The position numbers and the translations under genes were made by a program. Source: Thermohalobaculum sp039027855 (lineage in GTDB: Bacteria; Pseudomonadota; Alphaproteobacteria; Rhodobacterales; Rhodobacteraceae). Taken from it: a stretch of 64,000 nucleotides of DNA. Position 1 is the first letter of the stretch, and each line of letters starts with the position of its first letter. Shown here piece after piece: positions 42,965-52,250 of the stretch. The notes under the pieces were generated by a model. That model was not told the origin of the DNA. It made no database searches and was given only the letters and a program-made list of their open reading frames with translations. The stretch is from contig JBCCJI010000010.1 in NCBI GenBank assembly GCA_039027855.1, forward strand, positions 62,001-126,000. Reading direction: 5' to 3'.

Positions 42965-45409
42965 TCATGCCGCGATGGCAGCGCCGAGGGCGGCGGGATC
43001 GACCTCTATCCAACGGCCGCGATCATAACGATGCGCCATACGCCCGCTGTCATCCATCGCATGGAGCGAGAGCCAGCCGTTATCGAACAGGTTGCGAACG
43101 CTGTCGTACTTGTCGAGGATCCGGCTGATCTCCACCGTCGGTGCTTCGATGACCACGGCCAGGCGCACCGGTTCGTGCCGCGCAGCCTCACCATCATGCA
43201 CCGACTGCCAGGGCAGGCCCGCGCGCAGGTTGCCGCCATTGCCCTCGACCACGCCGATACCGCCGGTCACATTGTGCAGAAGCTTGTTGCCGGCGCCAAA
43301 CGCCTCGGGCGCCACGGTCGAGCCGTGGTACTGAAGCGCGATCCAGCTGGCGACGACGACGGGCGCCGTGATGATCAGTTCCAGCACCCCAAAGCCGTCA
43401 TCCGCCCGCCAGTCATAGCTGTGGAGAAAACTCCGCCCGCCCAGGTCGCGCCCAGCCGTGCGCCTCCGCGGCGCGGCGATGAAGGCGGCGCAACCGGCAA
43501 GCCCCCATTCCGCGCGGACCTCGGACCAGTCGCCACCGCGGCGCGGCAGACTTTCCGGATTGTCGGCGCGGGGCAGCAGGCGCGCCCGCTCGGCCCGCGC
43601 CAGCCGCCCTGCGGCCGCAAGCGCATCACGCAGACGCGTCATCGCGGCGCCAGATGGCGCCGTCGGCGCGTCCTCGTACAGCGTCACGCGGTCAGAGACG
43701 GTATCGTGCAGCCCGGCCAAGAAGACCGTGTCGGCGGGGATCTCGATCCCCTTGGCGACCAGATCCTCGCGCACCGCCGTGTCGTTCAGCAGCCCGGCGA
43801 GCAACCGCGCACTGACATCGCCGGCATGGCCGCCACAGGCGCCGCACTGCAAGGCGCTCGCATGGGGCGCGTTGCGAACCGTCGACCCATGGCCCGCGAT
43901 CAACACGATCTTGGCGAAACCGCGGGTCAGCGACATCGCCCCGAGGATGGCGGCCGCCATCTCGGCCCGCGTCTCGCGCGGCAGGTCCAACACCGGCGCG
44001 GCGGGTTTCGCGGCTTCGGGTGCGCCGCCCAGCGCATCCTTGGCCAGTTTGATCGCATAGCTCGGCCCCGCCGCCTCGACAAAGGCGAAGGCCGAGACCG
44101 CGGCCTGCCGGAACCGCCCCCAGGCACGCACCGCCCGGTGGCGAAGGCGGATCGCGATGTCCTCCTCCGCCGGTGTGGCGCTTGTGCTCTCGACACCCGG
44201 GTTCAGCAGCACCGGCGCCCGCGCCTCGACGATGTCCGAGGCCGTGTCGCGATGCGCCGAGGCGATGCCGAAGAAACCCGCAAAGCCGATCGTCTCGATA
44301 CCCTCGTCGGTGGTCTCCAGCGCCCGGCGAAACACCTCGGAACGCACATCGATGCAAAAGGCCGCCTGGATGACAGGCCGGGCCTTGTCATCGCCATCAC
44401 CGGGGCCATCCGCTCGGCCATCACCGGGGCCATCACCGGGCGCGCGCCCGTCCTCGGCCGTCTCGGCAAGCCGCGCCGCCAGCCGCCGCTCGGCCGAGCG
44501 ATCGGCGGCATCCTGCAGCGCAGCCTCGACCCGGTGCACCACCGTCGGTTCGACGGGCGCGGCCATCTGCTCGCGCACCGCCGCCCAGGCCGCATCGATC
44601 TTGTCGGCGAACAACGTATAGAGCGCGGCTTCCCACGAAAGCGCGATCGCCAACAGCGCCAGGGCGCTATCCTCGCGCCCGCCGTCGCGTTCGGCCAGCC
44701 AGCCCCGCGCCCGGGCCACCTGCGACCAGCCACCCATCGTCATGAGCAACCGGTGGAAATAGATCGGGGCTGCGGCAAGGCCGTCCCCCTCGTTCAGGCC
44801 AAGCACCGCAGCCGCCCGCCCGATCGCCTCGCGCGGGCAGTCGGGCAGCGTGGCCACCTGGGCGCAAAAACCCCTCAGCCCCGCGATCTCGCTGCTGAGG
44901 TCATGCGCCGCAAAGGCGTGCCAGTCGGAGAACAGCCCACCCTTGGGCGCGGGCCAAAGCGCCTGCCCCTCATCAAAGGCTGCAGCCGCCCATTGGCCAA
45001 ACCGCTCTTCGACAAAGGCCTCCCAGTTGTTGCCGGTGGCAGCACCCGCCAGGGCGGCGACGGTCGGGTGGGGGGTCGGTGAGGCCGCTGGCGTGCGCGC
45101 GGCGACGCGCAGCGTGACGACATCGAGATCGTCCTTGGCGGCCGCCGCTGCGAGGTCGGCATCGGTGATCCGGCCATCCTCGATCAGCTCGGCGATCTCG
45201 GCCCGCGGGCGGAGCGGATTGATGCCCGCAACCCGCGCCAGCCGCGCCGCCGCCGTCGCCCGATCCTCGCCGATCTGGCCGAGGAAGGGGTTCACAGCGA
45301 CCGTCGCCGAGAGTGGGAAGGCCGGCGGGATCTGGCGGATCGCGTCCTCGGCGGCGGCCAGCAGATCGATCAGCGCATCCGAGTAGACGGTTCTCACATC
45401 GCTCATCAT
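42965..45409 (-). CDS. dabA: inorganic carbon transporter subunit DabA (DUF2309)
   Basis: This 814-residue protein is the carbonic anhydrase-like subunit of the DAB inorganic carbon accumulation system. Recognisable segments are IPPAFPLSATVAVNPFLGQI, AAFCIDVRSEVFRRALE (zinc-site cysteine and aspartate), IAGHGSTVRNAPHASALQCGACGGHAG (zinc-site histidine and cysteine) and FLHSYDWRADDGFGVLELI. A low-complexity GDGPGDGRADGPGDGDD linker interrupts the middle. Its ATG overlaps the dabB stop (TGATG). Confidence 0.95.
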   Translation of the reverse strand: MMSDVRTVYSDALIDLLAAAEDAIRQIPPAFPLSATVAVNPFLGQIGEDRATAAARLARVAGINPLRPRAEIAELIEDGRITDADLAAAAAKDDLDVVTLRVAARTPAASPTPHPTVAALAGAATGNNWEAFVEERFGQWAAAAFDEGQALWPAPKGGLFSDWHAFAAHDLSSEIAGLRGFCAQVATLPDCPREAIGRAAAVLGLNEGDGLAAAPIYFHRLLMTMGGWSQVARARGWLAERDGGREDSALALLAIALSWEAALYTLFADKIDAAWAAVREQMAAPVEPTVVHRVEAALQDAADRSAERRLAARLAETAEDGRAPGDGPGDGRADGPGDGDDKARPVIQAAFCIDVRSEVFRRALETTDEGIETIGFAGFFGIASAHRDTASDIVEARAPVLLNPGVESTSATPAEEDIAIRLRHRAVRAWGRFRQAAVSAFAFVEAAGPSYAIKLAKDALGGAPEAAKPAAPVLDLPRETRAEMAAAILGAMSLTRGFAKIVLIAGHGSTVRNAPHASALQCGACGGHAGDVSARLLAGLLNDTAVREDLVAKGIEIPADTVFLAGLHDTVSDRVTLYEDAPTAPSGAAMTRLRDALAAAGRLARAERARLLPRADNPESLPRRGGDWSEVRAEWGLAGCAAFIAAPRRRTAGRDLGGRSFLHSYDWRADDGFGVLELIITAPVVVASWIALQYHGSTVAPEAFGAGNKLLHNVTGGIGVVEGNGGNLRAGLPWQSVHDGEAARHEPVRLAVVIEAPTVEISRILDKYDSVRNLFDNGWLSLHAMDDSGRMAHRYDRGRWIEVDPAALGAAIAA

Positions 45410-46959
45410 CAGATCTCCTTGGACGACCAGCGACCGGCGAAGCGGTCCGCCAGCGCGTTCAGATAGAGCCCGTTCATCAGGTGCACGCGCATGCCTCGCG
45501 CCGCCGGATGATCGGCCCAGAGCGGGAAGGTCGCCTGTGCAAAGGCGGCAAGCGCAAAGCTTGGCACGGTCAGCGCCATCACAGCCCAGGCCAGGCCGTC
45601 GGGCGCAGGCGGTGGGGGCAGGGTGCCCGCCGTGAGCCAGTCGGCGCCCGCGTGAAAGGCGAAATACGCCAGCGTCGCAGCACCCGCCATGGCGCCCGTC
45701 CGCCGTGTCAGCGGCCGCGGCGCCGCATCGGCTAGCGCCTGCGCCATCAGATAGGCCACGCCGAACACCAGGATCGCGCCAAGCGCCACGGCCTGCGGTG
45801 CCTTGCTCGCGATGCCGAAGACCAGGCCCACCGCCACGAAGATCGCCAGCGACAACCCGAAAGCCCGACCCACCGCCCGGACATCGGGCACGGCCACGGG
45901 GCCCGGCCGCCGGATCGCGTTCACCGCTTCGACCGCGCTGCCTGAGCCGAGGAAGGCGTGCGCCTTGTAGAGCGCATGGGCGATGATGTGCAGCAGCGCC
46001 AGCGGGAACAGCGCGAGCCCGCATTGCAGGATCATGAAGCCCATCTGTGCGCAGGTCGACCAGGCCAGCGCCGTCTTGACCGAGGGCTGCGTCAGCGCCA
46101 CCGCCGCCCCGATCAGCGCCGAGAACCCGCCGACCAAGGCCAGCACAGCCATCACGCCCGGGACCGCGATCATCAGATCGGCAAAGCGGATCAGCAGGAA
46201 CCCACCCGAGGCCACGACACCCGCGTGTAGCAAGGCCGAGACCGGGGTCGGCGCCTCCATCACCTCGGTCAGCCAGCCATGCGTCGGGATCAGCGCCGAT
46301 TTCACGATGGCCGCGACCGCCAGCAGGAGGGCGATACCCCAAAGATGGTCGGGCACATCACCGATCTCGATCGCCGCTCGGATCGCCGCGATCTCGGTCG
46401 TGCCAAAGGCGCTCGCCATCCAGAGACAGGCGGCGGTCAGCGCCGCGACGCTGATCATGCTGAAGAATGCTTTCTTCTTCGCCGCGCGCTGCGCCCTCGG
46501 CCTATCGTGGTAGAACAGCAGCAGCGGGCGAAGCGCCACGCCGATGCCGATCCAGCCGATCACCAGTTGCGTCAGCGTCCCCGCCGTCACCAGCAGGATG
46601 ACCCCCGCCAGCACCAGGCTCATGAATGCCATGAAGCCGGCATGCCGGGTCTCGCCATCCAGTGCGACACGCGAGAAGCGGAGCACGACCCAACCGACGA
46701 AGGAGACGGTCATCATCAGGCTGACGCTGACCACATCCATCATCACCGCGAAGCCGAGGGCACCGAGGAACGGCAGCGTGCCATGACCCGGCCCGTGCTC
46801 AACCAGATCGACCCCAGCCAGAACCGCCAGCCCAAGCGCCGCCAGCGCCGCGATCTCGGGCAGGCGCAGGCGCATGTCGTCGCGCGCCACCGGGCTCAGC
46901 ATCAGATTGAAGGCGATGGCGATCAACGCCACCGGGACGAGCAAAGGAAGTCCGGTCAT
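45409..46959 (-). CDS. dabB: DabB, NADH dehydrogenase subunit 5-like cation-coupled membrane subunit
   Basis: This 516-residue membrane protein belongs to the proton-conducting transporter family, with NuoL-like segments GWIGIGVALRPLLLFYHDR, LIPTHGWLTEVMEAPTPVSALLHAGVV and KTALAWSTCAQMGFM. In DAB systems it energises DabA. The gene order dabB-dabA with 1-bp overlap is canonical. It is transcribed divergently from a LysR regulator over a 92-bp gap. Confidence 0.94.
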   Translation of the reverse strand: MTGLPLLVPVALIAIAFNLMLSPVARDDMRLRLPEIAALAALGLAVLAGVDLVEHGPGHGTLPFLGALGFAVMMDVVSVSLMMTVSFVGWVVLRFSRVALDGETRHAGFMAFMSLVLAGVILLVTAGTLTQLVIGWIGIGVALRPLLLFYHDRPRAQRAAKKKAFFSMISVAALTAACLWMASAFGTTEIAAIRAAIEIGDVPDHLWGIALLLAVAAIVKSALIPTHGWLTEVMEAPTPVSALLHAGVVASGGFLLIRFADLMIAVPGVMAVLALVGGFSALIGAAVALTQPSVKTALAWSTCAQMGFMILQCGLALFPLALLHIIAHALYKAHAFLGSGSAVEAVNAIRRPGPVAVPDVRAVGRAFGLSLAIFVAVGLVFGIASKAPQAVALGAILVFGVAYLMAQALADAAPRPLTRRTGAMAGAATLAYFAFHAGADWLTAGTLPPPPAPDGLAWAVMALTVPSFALAAFAQATFPLWADHPAARGMRVHLMNGLYLNALADRFAGRWSSKEI

Positions 46960-47036
46960 CTGAGTGTCTCCCCGCAGATTGAGCTGCAGTTAGAGCGGTG
47001 CGAGCATCAGGGAAAATACATTGTTTCAGCGAAATT

Positions 47037-47053
47037 ATTCGATAAAATCGAAT
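47037..47053. promoter_or_regulatory. LysR-type operator between dabB and lysR
   Basis: ATTCGAT-AAA-ATCGAAT is a perfect palindrome containing a T-N11-A core, the LysR recognition shape. It overlaps the ATG of the LysR gene (47052), so binding could also repress that gene. A smaller TTTC-N3-GAAA repeat lies at 47024-47034. Confidence 0.7.
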
Positions 47054-47942
47054 GATGGCCCTGCTCAATTACCATCATCTCCGCTATTTTCACGCGGTCG
47101 CCCATGACGGGAACCTGACCCGCACGGCGACCCGGCTGAACCTTTCGCAATCGTCGCTCTCCTCGCAGATCCGGCAGCTTGAGCAGCGTCTCGGGCACAG
47201 CCTGTTCGAACGGCAGGGCCGGCGGCTGATCCTGACCGAAGTCGGGCGCATCGCCCTCGACCACGCAGACCGCATCTTCGGCGCCGGCGACGAACTGATG
47301 GCCACGCTTGGCGATCCGGACTTCGGGCGCGGCGTGATCCGCGTCGGCGCCCTGTCGACATTGTCGCGCAATTTCCAGCTGGCCTTCCTGCGCCCGCTGA
47401 TCGACCGGAAAGACGTGGAGCTGGTCTTGCGCTCGGGCAGCGCCGAGGTCCTGCTGGAGGCCTTGGATGCGCTCGCGCTCGATGTGGTGCTAACGACCGA
47501 GCCGCCGGCGCGGCCCGCCGGCACCAATTATGTCGCCCGTCGTCTGGCGCAGCAAAAGGTGGGGATCTTCGGGACGCCTGCACGCCTCGACCATCCCAGT
47601 CTGCATGCCCTGCTCACCGCCGAGCCAGTGATCCTGCCCACCGAGAGCTCGATCCGCACCGGGTTTGACGGGCTCGTGGCCCGCCTCGGCATCGCCCCGC
47701 AGATCGCGGCAGAGGTGGACGACATGGCCATGGTCCGCCTGCTGGCCCGCGAGGATGCCGGCCTCGCCCTCGCGCCCTCGGTCGTTTTGGGCGACGAGAT
47801 CGCAAGCGGCATGTTGCGCGAGGCAGAGCTTCGTCCCGGCGAAGACCTCGATATCGTGGAGACTTTCTACGCCGTCACCATGCCCCGCAGTTTTCCCAAC
47901 CCGCTGCTGCGTGACCTGATGAGCAACCTGACGCTCGAATGA
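47052..47942 (+). CDS. LysR family regulator, divergent from dabBA
   Basis: This 296-residue regulator has an N-terminal winged helix-turn-helix (YFHAVAHDGNLTRTATRLNLSQSSLSSQIRQLEQRLG) and a periplasmic-binding-like effector domain. Its location and the palindrome in the short divergent gap make it the likely activator of dabBA, possibly in response to carbon status. Two adjacent ATGs (47052 and 47055) are possible starts, and neither has a clear ribosome site. Confidence 0.9.
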   Translation: MMALLNYHHLRYFHAVAHDGNLTRTATRLNLSQSSLSSQIRQLEQRLGHSLFERQGRRLILTEVGRIALDHADRIFGAGDELMATLGDPDFGRGVIRVGALSTLSRNFQLAFLRPLIDRKDVELVLRSGSAEVLLEALDALALDVVLTTEPPARPAGTNYVARRLAQQKVGIFGTPARLDHPSLHALLTAEPVILPTESSIRTGFDGLVARLGIAPQIAAEVDDMAMVRLLAREDAGLALAPSVVLGDEIASGMLREAELRPGEDLDIVETFYAVTMPRSFPNPLLRDLMSNLTLE

Positions 47943-47947
47943 GAAGA

Positions 47948-47979
47948 CCACGCGATACCGTCCGGCGGGCATCGCGTGG
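47948..47979. terminator. Hairpin between convergent lysR and small membrane-protein gene
   Basis: CCACGCGAT and ATCGCGTGG form a 9-bp perfect stem with 14 bases between, directly after the lysR stop. Without a T-run it may be Rho-assisted or simply a repeat. Confidence 0.4.
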
Positions 47980-47999
47980 CGATCCGACCGGCGGGTTGG

Positions 48000-48521
48000 T
48001 CAGGCGCTCTGCGCGTCGCCCGCCGCCCGACTGTCACCCTCGTCGCTGCGATCGGCGATATCCTTGGTCGCACGGCCGACCCGCAGCACCATCACGATGT
48101 AATAGGCCGCCACCAGGCTCAGCATCGCTTCCAGCGAAAAGATAAAGCCGACGATGCCGCTGTAGCCCTTGGCTTCGATGAAGGTGATGACGGCGATGAT
48201 CATGTAGAGACCCGCGCCGAAGATCGGGTCACGCGCCCGCACCCGCACCAGAGCCAGCCGCGTCAGCGCCGCCTGCACCACCAGGAAGGGCGCCACCAGA
48301 GGCTCCATCCCAAACCCGCCAAAGGGGGCGATGACAGCGAGGAAAATCAGAAAGCCGATCTGGATCTTCAGCGCACGCTCGACGATCCGCTCGGCAAAGG
48401 TCTTGCCGACGATGGTGCAGGACCACCGCAGCCACGCCTCGATCCGCGCCCAGACCTTACCGCCGTAACGATTGGCGAGGGCCAGGGCCCGGTCGGCGCC
48501 GTCTTTCAGAACTTTCTGCAT
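48000..48521 (-). CDS. small integral membrane protein, likely in the ECF regulon
   Basis: This 173-residue protein has three or four hydrophobic segments (GFLIFLAVIAPFGGFG, GAGLYMIIAVITFIEA, GFIFSLEAMLSLVAAYYIVMV) after a charged amphipathic N terminus. I do not recognise the family. About 80 bp upstream lies a promoter element identical in layout to that of the ECF sigma gene. It is divergent from sbtA, which carries the same element, so both are probably induced together. Confidence 0.75.
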   Translation of the reverse strand: MQKVLKDGADRALALANRYGGKVWARIEAWLRWSCTIVGKTFAERIVERALKIQIGFLIFLAVIAPFGGFGMEPLVAPFLVVQAALTRLALVRVRARDPIFGAGLYMIIAVITFIEAKGYSGIVGFIFSLEAMLSLVAAYYIVMVLRVGRATKDIADRSDEGDSRAAGDAQSA

Positions 48522-48602
48522 CGGTTTCCCTTCCCGTCATTCTACCCGTGTTCCCGGGTCGAGGCGGGGCGGACGCTGCCGCCACCGCTGCCATGTGCAT
48601 CA

Positions 48603-48631
48603 TCAGACGCGTGAAGAGCGGGGTTCATCCC
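48603..48631 (-). promoter_or_regulatory. ECF-type promoter for the 48000-48521 gene
   Basis: Reading leftward: GGGATGA, 15 bases, CGTCTGA, about 80 bp before the ATG. The CGTC core in the -10 box is typical of ECF promoters. The same pair with the same spacing precedes the ECF sigma gene. Confidence 0.8.
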
Positions 48632-48703
48632 GACAAATCTCCTCCCACAGGCCGGAAATTGCCGGCTCAGACCGGAAGGCTTACCGAAAAATGACGGCCC
48701 ATC

Positions 48704-48732
48704 GGGATGAAAGCCGATGAGCAGGCGTCTGA
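48704..48732 (+). promoter_or_regulatory. ECF-type promoter for sbtA-mrp
   Basis: GGGATGA at 48704-48710, 15 bases, then CGTCTGA at 48726-48732, about 85 bp before the sbtA GTG. It is divergent from the element at 48603-48631, with 72 bp between the two -35 boxes. Confidence 0.8.
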
Positions 48733-48816
48733 CCCCCATCGCTAAGACCCGAAGGCGCAGCGGCTGCCGGTCGAGAAAGACCGCAGGCGCGCCGAGGCCC
48801 GCACAAGGAGAACCCC

Positions 48817-49869
48817 GTGGAAAGCGCCCTGTCCCTCGTGCTGCTGACGCTGAATTCTCCGGTTCTGGTGTTCTTTGCGCTCGGTGCGGGTCTGGCGGCG
48901 CTGTCGCGCTCGGTGCAGATGCCGCCGATCTTCTCGCGAATGCTGGGCGTTCTTCTGATCTTCGCCATCGGCGTGAAGGGCGGCGCCAGCCTTGGCACCG
49001 ACGGGATCGACGGGCGAGTGCTGGAGGCGCTTCTTGCGGGCCTCGCGCTGTCGCTCGGGATCACGCTGCTGGCTTTCTCGGCACTCAGCCGCTCGGGCGT
49101 GGTGGAGCGCGGCGACGCGGCCGGGATTGCCGCGCATTACGGCTCGATCTCCATCGTGACCTTCGCGACGATGAGCATGCTGCTGAAGGGCAACGGGATC
49201 GCCTATGACGGCTGGATGGTGGCCGTGGCGGTGACCATGGAAGTGCCGGCGATCGCCACCGCGCTGATCCTCGCGCGCTTTGCCGCTGCGCCCGACAGCG
49301 TGGCAGTGGCGGGCGGCGGCAGCATGACCATGGGCCGGATCACAACAGGCCGGATCACAACGGGCATGGGCGGCCCCGGTTTCGGCGACATGCTCCGGGC
49401 GCTCGGCGACAACAAGGGCATCGCGCTGCTGCTCGCTGCCTTCGCGATCGGCATCCTAGCCGGCCAGTTCGACGCGAGCTGGGACGAAAAGATCTCGCTC
49501 GAGCTGTTCCCGGCCGTCCTCATCCTGTTCCTGCTGGACCAGGGGATGACCGTCGGGCGCCGTCTCGCGTCGCTGAAGCGCCGTTTCAACGCGCAGCTCG
49601 CGGCCTTCGCCATCGCGATGCCACTCCTCGGTGCGCAGCTTGGCCTGCTCCTCGGTCTCGCCGCGGAACTGGGGGCCGGCAACACGGCGCTTTTGATGGC
49701 GCTCGGCGCCTCGGCGAGCTACATCGCGGCACCCGCAGCGACCCGCATCGCCCTGCCCGGCGCGCGGCCCGAGCTGTACCTGACCCTGTCGCTCTGCGTG
49801 ACGCTGCCCTTCAACCTGCTGATTGGGCTGCCCCTCTACCTGACGCTCGCGGACTGGTTGGCGGGCTGA
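48817..49869 (+). CDS. sbtA: SbtA-family sodium-dependent bicarbonate transporter
   Basis: This 350-residue membrane protein matches SbtA (DUF897): GVKGGASLGTDG, AAHYGSISIVTFATM and GASASYIAAPAATRIALP. SbtA couples Na+ entry to bicarbonate uptake. GTG 48817 has a strong AAGGAG site. A cytoplasmic loop near residue 175 contains a tandem 15-bp duplication (RITTG twice). The mrpA gene starts 11 bp downstream, so carbon uptake and sodium extrusion appear co-transcribed. Confidence 0.92.
   Translation: MESALSLVLLTLNSPVLVFFALGAGLAALSRSVQMPPIFSRMLGVLLIFAIGVKGGASLGTDGIDGRVLEALLAGLALSLGITLLAFSALSRSGVVERGDAAGIAAHYGSISIVTFATMSMLLKGNGIAYDGWMVAVAVTMEVPAIATALILARFAAAPDSVAVAGGGSMTMGRITTGRITTGMGGPGFGDMLRALGDNKGIALLLAAFAIGILAGQFDASWDEKISLELFPAVLILFLLDQGMTVGRRLASLKRRFNAQLAAFAIAMPLLGAQLGLLLGLAAELGAGNTALLMALGASASYIAAPAATRIALPGARPELYLTLSLCVTLPFNLLIGLPLYLTLADWLAG
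49333..49362 (+). repeat. Tandem 15-bp duplication inside sbtA
   Basis: GGCCGGATCACAACA is followed directly by GGCCGGATCACAACG, adding one RITTG unit in a loop. The frame is kept. Confidence 0.8.
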
Positions 49870-49880
49870 GGAAGACCTAG

Positions 49881-52250
49881 ATGCCTTTCGACCGCTATCG
49901 TGGTCAGTCCGCAGACTGGGCCGGAAGCCAGACAGGGAACAGCACCGTGAGAAACGCCCTCGCCGAAGAGAGCGTGCCGGTTACCACACCACCCTCGGCG
50001 CCGCCTTCACCGCCAAAACCCCTCTCGCGCCCCTGCCCGGCCGGCCGCGGCATGGGTCTTGGCCTCGCCATCGCAGCGATCCTGGCTTTTGCGGCGATCA
50101 TTCGCTTTCTGCCGGACGTGACGGCCGGTGGCTCGGTGGGTTTCTCCGTGCCCTGGGTCGAGCCGCTCGGCATCGCCTTCGCGCTCCGCCTCGATGGGCT
50201 GTCGATGGTCTTCGCGCTCCTGATCACCGGATTTGCCGCCGCCATCGCCGTCTACTCGCGGAGCTACCTCAATGGGCATGAGCATCTGGGGCGGTTTTTC
50301 CTTTACCTGGGGCTCTTCACCACCGCGATGCTGGGCTTGGTGCTGGCCGACGACATTATTCTGATGTTCGTTTTCTGGGAGATGACGACACTGTCGTCGT
50401 TCCTGCTGGTCGGATTTTCGCACACCACGGAGAAGGCGCGGCGCAATGCATGGCAGGGGCTGCTGATCACGGGCGCGGGCGGCCTGGCGCTGCTGGCGGG
50501 ATTGGCGCTGCTTGCCAGCGCCGCGGGCACGACAAGCCTTTCGGCCATCGTGGTCACCGAAGGGTTAACCGAGCACGCGCTCTACGAAGGCATCCTGTTC
50601 CTGCTGCTGCTCGGCGCCTTCACCAAATCGGCGCAGATCCCGTTCCATATCTGGCTGCCAGGGGCCATGGCCGCGCCGACGCCGGTCTCGGCCTTCCTGC
50701 ACTCCGCCACCATGGTAAAGGCCGGGGTCTACCTCGTCGCCCGCATGCACCCGGCCCTGTCGGGGCCCGAGGTCTGGACCTGGTCGCTCTCGATCTTCGG
50801 CGCCATCACCATGCTGATGGCGGGGATCCTGTCGCTCCGCCAAAGCGACCTCAAGATGGCGCTGGCCTACACCTCGATCATGGCGCTCGGCGCGCTGATG
50901 ATGTTCCTCGGCGCCGAGGCGAGCGTGGCGATTGCGGCCGCCATGACCTTCCTGCTGGTGCATGCGCTCTACAAATGCTCGCTGTTCCTGATGATCGGCT
51001 GCATCGATAAGGGCACCGGCACGCGCGAGATCGGCCAGCTCGGCGGGCTCTGGCGGACGATGCCCTTCACCTCGGCGACAGCACTGCTCGCCGCAGGCTC
51101 GATGGCGGGCTTTCCGCCCTTCCTCGGCTTCATCGGCAAGGAGTTGAAATACGAGGGCGCGCTCGCCATCGCGGAGGAACCCTGGCCCCTGGCCGGCGCT
51201 GCTGTCTTTGCCAATGCCTGCATGGTGGCGCTGACGCTGGTCATCATCCTGCGCGTCGTCTTCGGCCGCGCGGGGGCCACCCCGAAACCCCCGCGCGAGG
51301 TGCCCGTTGCCATGTGGCTGCCGCCGCTGGCACTGGCGAGCCTCGGGCTGGTCTTCGGCATCGCTCCCGATCTGGTCGGCGAGACGCTGGTTCAGCCGGC
51401 GGTCATCGCCATCCTCGGCCGGCCGGAGAACGTGGCGCTCAAACTTTGGCATGGTGTGAACGTCCCCCTGCTGATGAGCGTCGCGACTGTCGCCCTCGGC
51501 CTCATCCTGTTCGTGCTGCACCGGGCGCTGATGGGCGCGATGGCGCGGGTCCCGCTGATCGCCGATCTCGCCTGGGACGCGCTGATGGCGGGCATCGCCA
51601 GCAGCTTCAAGGCGATGACCCTCATCATGCAGCCGGGCTCGCTCCGCTTCTACCTCGCGGCGACTTACGCCACGCTCGGCGTGATCCCGCTCGGCTACTT
51701 TGCCTTCTCCGGCCACCCGATCCCCGCCGATCCGGCGGTCACGATCGAATGGACGGCGCTGACGGTGATCGTGCTGACTGCGGTCGGCGCGATCATGGCG
51801 GCGGCGGCCTCGCGGCGCATGGTGGCGCTTGGCGGTCTCGGGGCGGTCGGCACCGGGCTTTCGATGCTGTTCGCGATCTATGGCGCGCCCGATGTCGCGA
51901 TGACGCAGCTTCTGGCGGATATCCTGCTGGTGGTGCTGATCGCCGCCGTCATGGCGCGCCTGCCCGACCTGAGCGGGCGCGCATCGGGCCAGATCCGCGA
52001 TCTCGCGATCTCCGCCCTGGTCGGCATCTCGGTCACGCTCTTGGTCCTGGCCATGACCACAACCGGCTATGACACCAGCCTGCCCGACCAGATGGCCACG
52101 CTCAGCGTGCCCGAAGCCTTCGGGCGCAACATCGTCAATGTGATCCTGGTGGATTTCCGCGCGCTCGACACCTTCGGCGAGATCGTCGTGGTGGCCATCG
52201 CCGCCGTCGCCTCGATCGCGCTTCTCCAGAAGCGGAGGCGCCCGTCATGA
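49881..52250 (+). CDS. mrpA: Mrp Na+/H+ antiporter subunit A
   Basis: This 789-residue multi-spanning protein is the large NuoL-like subunit of the Mrp antiporter. Key segments are FVFWEMTTLSSFLLVGF, KSAQIPFHIWLPGAMAAPTPVSAFLHSATMVKAG and the C-terminal MbhD/MbhE-like region (GAPDVAMTQLLADILLVVLIAA). Length is normal for the group 1 subunit. A GAGGAAG site lies in the 11-bp gap after sbtA. The N-terminal 50 residues are poorly conserved-looking and a later start is possible. Confidence 0.94.
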   Translation: MPFDRYRGQSADWAGSQTGNSTVRNALAEESVPVTTPPSAPPSPPKPLSRPCPAGRGMGLGLAIAAILAFAAIIRFLPDVTAGGSVGFSVPWVEPLGIAFALRLDGLSMVFALLITGFAAAIAVYSRSYLNGHEHLGRFFLYLGLFTTAMLGLVLADDIILMFVFWEMTTLSSFLLVGFSHTTEKARRNAWQGLLITGAGGLALLAGLALLASAAGTTSLSAIVVTEGLTEHALYEGILFLLLLGAFTKSAQIPFHIWLPGAMAAPTPVSAFLHSATMVKAGVYLVARMHPALSGPEVWTWSLSIFGAITMLMAGILSLRQSDLKMALAYTSIMALGALMMFLGAEASVAIAAAMTFLLVHALYKCSLFLMIGCIDKGTGTREIGQLGGLWRTMPFTSATALLAAGSMAGFPPFLGFIGKELKYEGALAIAEEPWPLAGAAVFANACMVALTLVIILRVVFGRAGATPKPPREVPVAMWLPPLALASLGLVFGIAPDLVGETLVQPAVIAILGRPENVALKLWHGVNVPLLMSVATVALGLILFVLHRALMGAMARVPLIADLAWDALMAGIASSFKAMTLIMQPGSLRFYLAATYATLGVIPLGYFAFSGHPIPADPAVTIEWTALTVIVLTAVGAIMAAAASRRMVALGGLGAVGTGLSMLFAIYGAPDVAMTQLLADILLVVLIAAVMARLPDLSGRASGQIRDLAISALVGISVTLLVLAMTTTGYDTSLPDQMATLSVPEAFGRNIVNVILVDFRALDTFGEIVVVAIAAVASIALLQKRRRPS

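Noticed and set aside
45410..46342. Extension of the dabA frame to 1125 residues
   Set aside because: It runs antisense-frame through dabB on the same strand. The true start is the ATG overlapping the dabB stop, with an AAGGAG site.
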